Source: Anas platyrhynchos (lineage: Eukaryota > Chordata > Aves > Anseriformes > Anatidae). Taken from it: a DNA stretch of 64,000 bases. Shown piece after piece: positions 49,706-64,000 of this stretch. The stretch's first letter is position 1; the number at the start of each line of letters is the position of its first letter. The notes under the pieces were generated by a model. It saw nothing but the letters and a program-made list of their open reading frames with translations, did no database searches and had not been told where the DNA came from. The stretch covers positions 21,194,501-21,258,500 of the forward strand of contig NC_092592.1 of NCBI RefSeq assembly GCF_047663525.1, read 5' to 3'. The translations under genes and the position numbers were made by a program.

Positions 49706-52700
49706 TTGCATGTGTTTGTCACAGTAACAGCATCTTTTCCTTTCCTTGAACAGGAACTCCTCCGCAGCACCAATACGGAAAATCACCCAGGGAAGCTGGT
49801 GCCTTTAGAACTTCCTGGGACACTGACAGCAGAGGTGCTGTCTCCCAACCAGGATGGGAAGATGAGGACCATAAAACAAACACAGTGCAAGGAAACCCCT
49901 TGTGCACATGTGGCAGGAGAGAGTGCCAAGGTTGGAGTGCGCTGTCCCCATTCTACGGCTTTAGAGCTGAGCAGCTGGCTATGTTCAAGGTCAGCTTGCT
50001 CCTTGCTAAGAACTGCCCTAAAGAAAAGCAGCAGTAGCTTTGCTCAAGGTCTGCCATTATTTATTTCCCTCAAGAGTTGCTTTAAAGCTAAAGGTCTCAC
50101 CTCTCACCCCCACCTGTGTTACGCTGCTCCAGCATCACAACTATTTCTGCACCTGGCCCCATTCCTTCTTATTTCCAACACTGATCCTGCTGAAATTTCA
50201 CCTGGACCCACCAAGTGACACAGTCTGCATACCTGTTTCCTGGTTTCTCTGCACAACCTGAGACACTGCTGAGCTTTGTGGTACCAGCAGTGCATGTTAC
50301 TCAAGACAGACATGCACAAAAAAAGACTACAGAATCAGACATATTCAGGCAACTACACTCAGAATAACAGAAGCAATTGTGTGTCAAAGAGCTGATGATC
50401 CCAGCAGGCACAGCACGGAAGGGTGAGTGCCCATGGCCACAGAAGACTTACCACTTGTCTTTCCTCCTCCCTCCACATTCAAACTATCCCTTGAGGATGT
50501 GAGGAGACTGCCAATCACGGTACCCCACGGTCAGACAGCTGTCTCTGTCTCACCACCACCCCCAACATCCTTATCCTCTGTTCAACTTCTCCCCATTTTA
50601 CTACACATTAGAAATTTGTGCTGATTTTGCCAACGATGTTTCACTGATGGTTAGATACTAAAATTGCTGTAGTTATCACCAGCATAACATGATCTATGCC
50701 TTTGGTTGGTAGAGAGGACTCCACCACCCAAGGCTGCTACCAGGGAGCAGAGGTACACAAACAGGAAGCCTCCCACCAAAATCACCTTGAATAAAGCATG
50801 AATTAGATAAAGGATCAAACAGAGGACAAGATGTTCCAAAGGAGTAAAAACGGATAGAACTCAATAGACCTGACAATGTAGATTGCTCCATTGGTTTCAT
50901 CAGCGACCAGAGCATAGTGACAGCATTCAAATCAGTAAGGATGGGAAATTTGTTCCTTCCCCTAACATTTGTCATTTACAAAGTTCAAAGATGTCATTTT
51001 ATTCCCAGCTTTCTTTTCAGGATGATGGGAGTAGTATGGGGAAAAAAAAAATCTCAAAGACACAGTAAAGCAGTTGGTATTGCTGTTTTGAAGACAGCTT
51101 TGGAGACCAGCAGCCTTCGACAGCGAATAACAAAGTGAAGTTAGGCTGAGAAGTATCTCCATACAAACGTCTCCTTATACAGCTCTCCTATACAGCCACT
51201 CACAAAACAGAAGCCACACAGTTCTGTTGTTCAACATTGGTTGTATTTAAGAACTACACTTCAGAAGGTACCGTGTGTTTGTCACACCCCACCCCCTGCA
51301 CACACACACCCCTAGCAGAGAACACACACAGCTTCCCAATACCATGGCAAGGGGCATTGAAAGCACAAGGTGAAAACGGAAGGGGAGAGTCAGTCCATCA
51401 GTGCATTGTAAATGAGCTTTCACGAAGTCAAGTGCAGCAAAAACTGTTCACTTAAAAAGTTAGACCTTTGGCAAATAAAGATAAAAAGGATCCTAAAGTT
51501 CTGTAAGTACCATTCTCTCTCCACATGGGACGTGAACTCCCACCCTGAGCTTCAAGAGTTGATGGTGCCTAACAAGTAGCACTGGAGACTACTGTGCTGA
51601 ATAAATAGCACAGAGATGGGATTTCATTTGAACATCTTTCAACCAAGGCCAGAGACCGCACATATGCCCAGGATTCCTGGGAAGGTCTTGCTTTTGGCCA
51701 GTCAGCAGTCTAACTTTCTTCCCCACATGCCCAAAGGCTGAGTGTTGATAAGCATCCAGCTGAGTACCCTTCGTACACCAGAGCTGTCTAACCACAGCTC
51801 TGGATAGTCTGCAACAAATAACACGGCAGTCAGACTACTCGGTGACATGGACATATTTCTTAATCAAGGGCCCTGTAGCTGCCAATTACACTTAATTTGT
51901 TCTGACCTGTAAGCAGCCATAAAACTATCCCCCAGGACTTCGTGTTCAAGAAGTCCTTCACCTTTGCGCAAGAGAAGCTCACAGCAAGAGGCACATGAGC
52001 TGTCCCAGAAAAAGATGGAGCCTGAAGCCAAAGGCAGAGCACTTCTTGAGCACCATCTTCTCAACACTTATCAGAATACTATGTCAGAAAAAAAAAGGAA
52101 AATAATGGGAAGTCTCAATAGAACATTTGCTATTCTCTGCAATAAAATACAACACCTTCTCCCACCTCTAGCTCTTGGGACCCATTACAACTGCATCCAA
52201 TATACAAGTCCACTACTCTGCCCCAAACCAGGAAGAACAGTGCAGTGGACCATGGGAATAAAAAGCCAGCCTCCATATGAGCTTAAGGCTTCTAGTGGCA
52301 GAGGTGGAAGAAAGCAAAATAATTTTTTAGGATGATTGCCAAGGACTCAACCAGAAGCTCCTCTTGTTCCTGTGCCCTGGTCTTGCCACTTCCCAGCCTG
52401 CCACGTCAAGCCCCAGAACACAAGAAGGATCAAGATAAACTTAACCACATTAAAACAGAAAGCCCTGACCTCTTTCAAGTGACTGTACAAGGAAAGGAAC
52501 CACACACAGTCATGGATTAAACTGATGGACAGGAGTCATACAACATCACACAAACATGCGCACGTGTGCGCAGCCACACACACTCGAGTTCTTGCAGTTT
52601 CAGTAAAAAGGGCACTTCCCACGTTAGTCTGAGGAGCCAGCACCCCTGGTGGGAAGAAGGGAGGCTCTGTACCTGTCTGACGTTGTGTTGACGGTCTCTC

Positions 52701-52716
52701 TCTGTGCCCCTAGAGA
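49706..52716. other. Intergenic or distal HIF1AN 3' UTR
   Basis: Unique sequence without a recognised exon. A minus-strand AATAAA at 50998-51003 could terminate a long HIF1AN transcript. Confidence 0.45.
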
Positions 52717-53610
52717 TTTATTTACTTTTTTTTTTTTTTATTTAAAAGATGTGGCTTAGTCATTGAAGACTTGAAATTTGGCCTGGCATTTATGCATCTC
52801 CCTTCATAATGCTTCATCCCCTTTTAACCACACTACAGCTCCACAAGAGTAGGAGAGAAGCCCTCACTCCCCAAAACTGCTGTCAGAATGAAGGAGGTTT
52901 ATCTAGTCTCCTACAACACAGACATTTGGAGAGCACGGGATCTGGTGCTCACATACTAGATGAATTCACTTCTCTCTCTCTACCCTGTGCAAAGTCCCAA
53001 GCGTGAAAGTCTTGCATTGAAGAAATCAAATCATTTGTCCAGTTGCTCATCATGCACAGGCCAGCTCACAGTTTCATTTCCACTATAGAAAAAGGTGCCA
53101 GAGTTGAGCATGGCTAGGTCCTCTAATAACAGAGAACTGTGAAACCTACGACTTCCCATCTTATATCCACTGCAGGCACCAACATATAAACGCAGCCAGG
53201 AGGTCCAAACCTCATGAGGCTGAGGAAACAAGATCAATCCCAGTTCCCCTCCAAGCTCTTCTTCAAATGCCTGAAAATCCTGAAGCAACACACCCGAGTG
53301 CCAGAAGCCGTGCTCCTTGTTGTGGCAAACAGGGCAGAGGAAGGGGAAAAAAACAAGTTAGTGAGCATGAATCCAGCTTCCAATAAGTGCAGACTCATTC
53401 TTGGGAGGTTGTTAGATGACAGTGAAGGATGAATGGGGTACTAATGGTTTTGCAGTTCCAGTAGCCCCCTTTGTTGTAGTGGGGCAGGGACAGGGATGGG
53501 CCAGGAAACCCATCAGTCTGTTAAGTGCTGCGTGCAATACTAGCGCTCAGAATCTTCCGTTGCTTGTGAACAAAGCAGCTCCAACATCAGTCACCCGGGG
53601 CAGCCAGGCA
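52717..53610 (-). other. HIF1AN: Probable HIF1AN 3' UTR (end uncertain)
   Basis: Downstream of the TAA, the first canonical minus-strand AATAAA words are at 52737-52742 and 52717-52722, flanking an A-rich run that could also be genomic. Another AATAAA lies at 50998-51003, which would give a UTR of about 2.6 kb. No reading frame or repeat of note lies between. The sequence does not show which site is used. Confidence 0.35.
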
Positions 53611-63830
<10,220 letters not shown>

Positions 63831-63970
63831 AAGCTGCTGGAAGTGTTTCTCCTGCATCAGCTCTGCAGGGCGTGGCATCTTTAGTGTTCACTGTAACATA
63901 CAGTAATGGTTGTTCAACGTTTGACCACTAACTGCAGTGAAATATATCAATAATACCTGTTGTGCTAGTT
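63831..63970 (+). terminator. NDUFB8: NDUFB8 3' UTR with probable variant poly(A) signal
   Basis: No canonical AATAAA follows the stop within the window. AATATA at 63941-63946 followed by TGTTGTGCTAGTTGTCTTTT is the best poly(A) signal plus GT/T-rich element, giving a UTR of about 130 nt. A signal beyond the window is possible. Confidence 0.4.
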
Positions 63971-64000
63971 GTCTTTTATCAATTTGAGTAGGTTGAGCGA

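Noticed and set aside
1..53000. Endogenous retrovirus, CRISPR-like array or a novel protein system
   Set aside because: No gag/pol/env-like frames, no paired LTRs, no regularly spaced repeats; the region reads as ordinary vertebrate intergenic DNA.

Overview
The window reads as vertebrate nuclear DNA, most likely from a bird or another sauropsid. It has two intron-containing vertebrate genes with small introns (0.1-1.8 kb), few interspersed repeats, short microsatellites, and no Alu- or L1-type primate or rodent repeats that I can recognise. The species cannot be fixed from the sequence alone. All coding sequence I can support lies in the right-hand 10 kb.

Right end (53.6-64.0 kb): two complete genes stand head to head. 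On the minus strand, eight exons (59899 down to 53611) encode HIF1AN (FIH-1), the 2-oxoglutarate/Fe(II) asparaginyl hydroxylase that blocks HIF-alpha transactivation when oxygen is present; all iron ligands are intact. On the plus strand, five exons (60139 to 63830) encode NDUFB8, an accessory membrane subunit of mitochondrial complex I. Only 239 bp separate the two start codons. That gap lies in a CpG island with clustered ETS (GABP/NRF-2-type) sites and an NRF-1-like site, so it is almost certainly a bidirectional promoter. It would couple an oxygen-sensing hydroxylase with a respiratory-chain subunit.

Left 53 kb: no protein-coding exon was recognised; the open frames there look like chance. 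In human 10q24 the order is NDUFB8 - HIF1AN - PAX2, so by synteny this stretch should be the gene-poor interval between the 3' end of HIF1AN and PAX2, with PAX2 off the left edge on the minus strand. It alternates between ordinary unique DNA and blocks of 100-700 bp whose composition resembles vertebrate conserved non-coding elements: AT-rich, with dense homeodomain (TAAT), OTX-type (TAATCC), FOX and SOX/TCF-like words, some CpG retention, and no repeat features. I list about twenty such blocks as enhancer candidates. This is inference from base pattern and synteny; no alignment was run.

Other content: fossil MIR/CORE-SINE pieces (about 4.48, 24.09 and 31.53 kb), a CR1/L3-like LINE tail (45.36 kb), a palindromic ancient repeat (18.43 kb), an isolated CpG island with no gene next to it (39.37-39.57 kb), several small tandem duplications, and mono-, di- and trinucleotide tracts. 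No tRNA, rRNA, CRISPR, or intact mobile-element or viral gene was seen.
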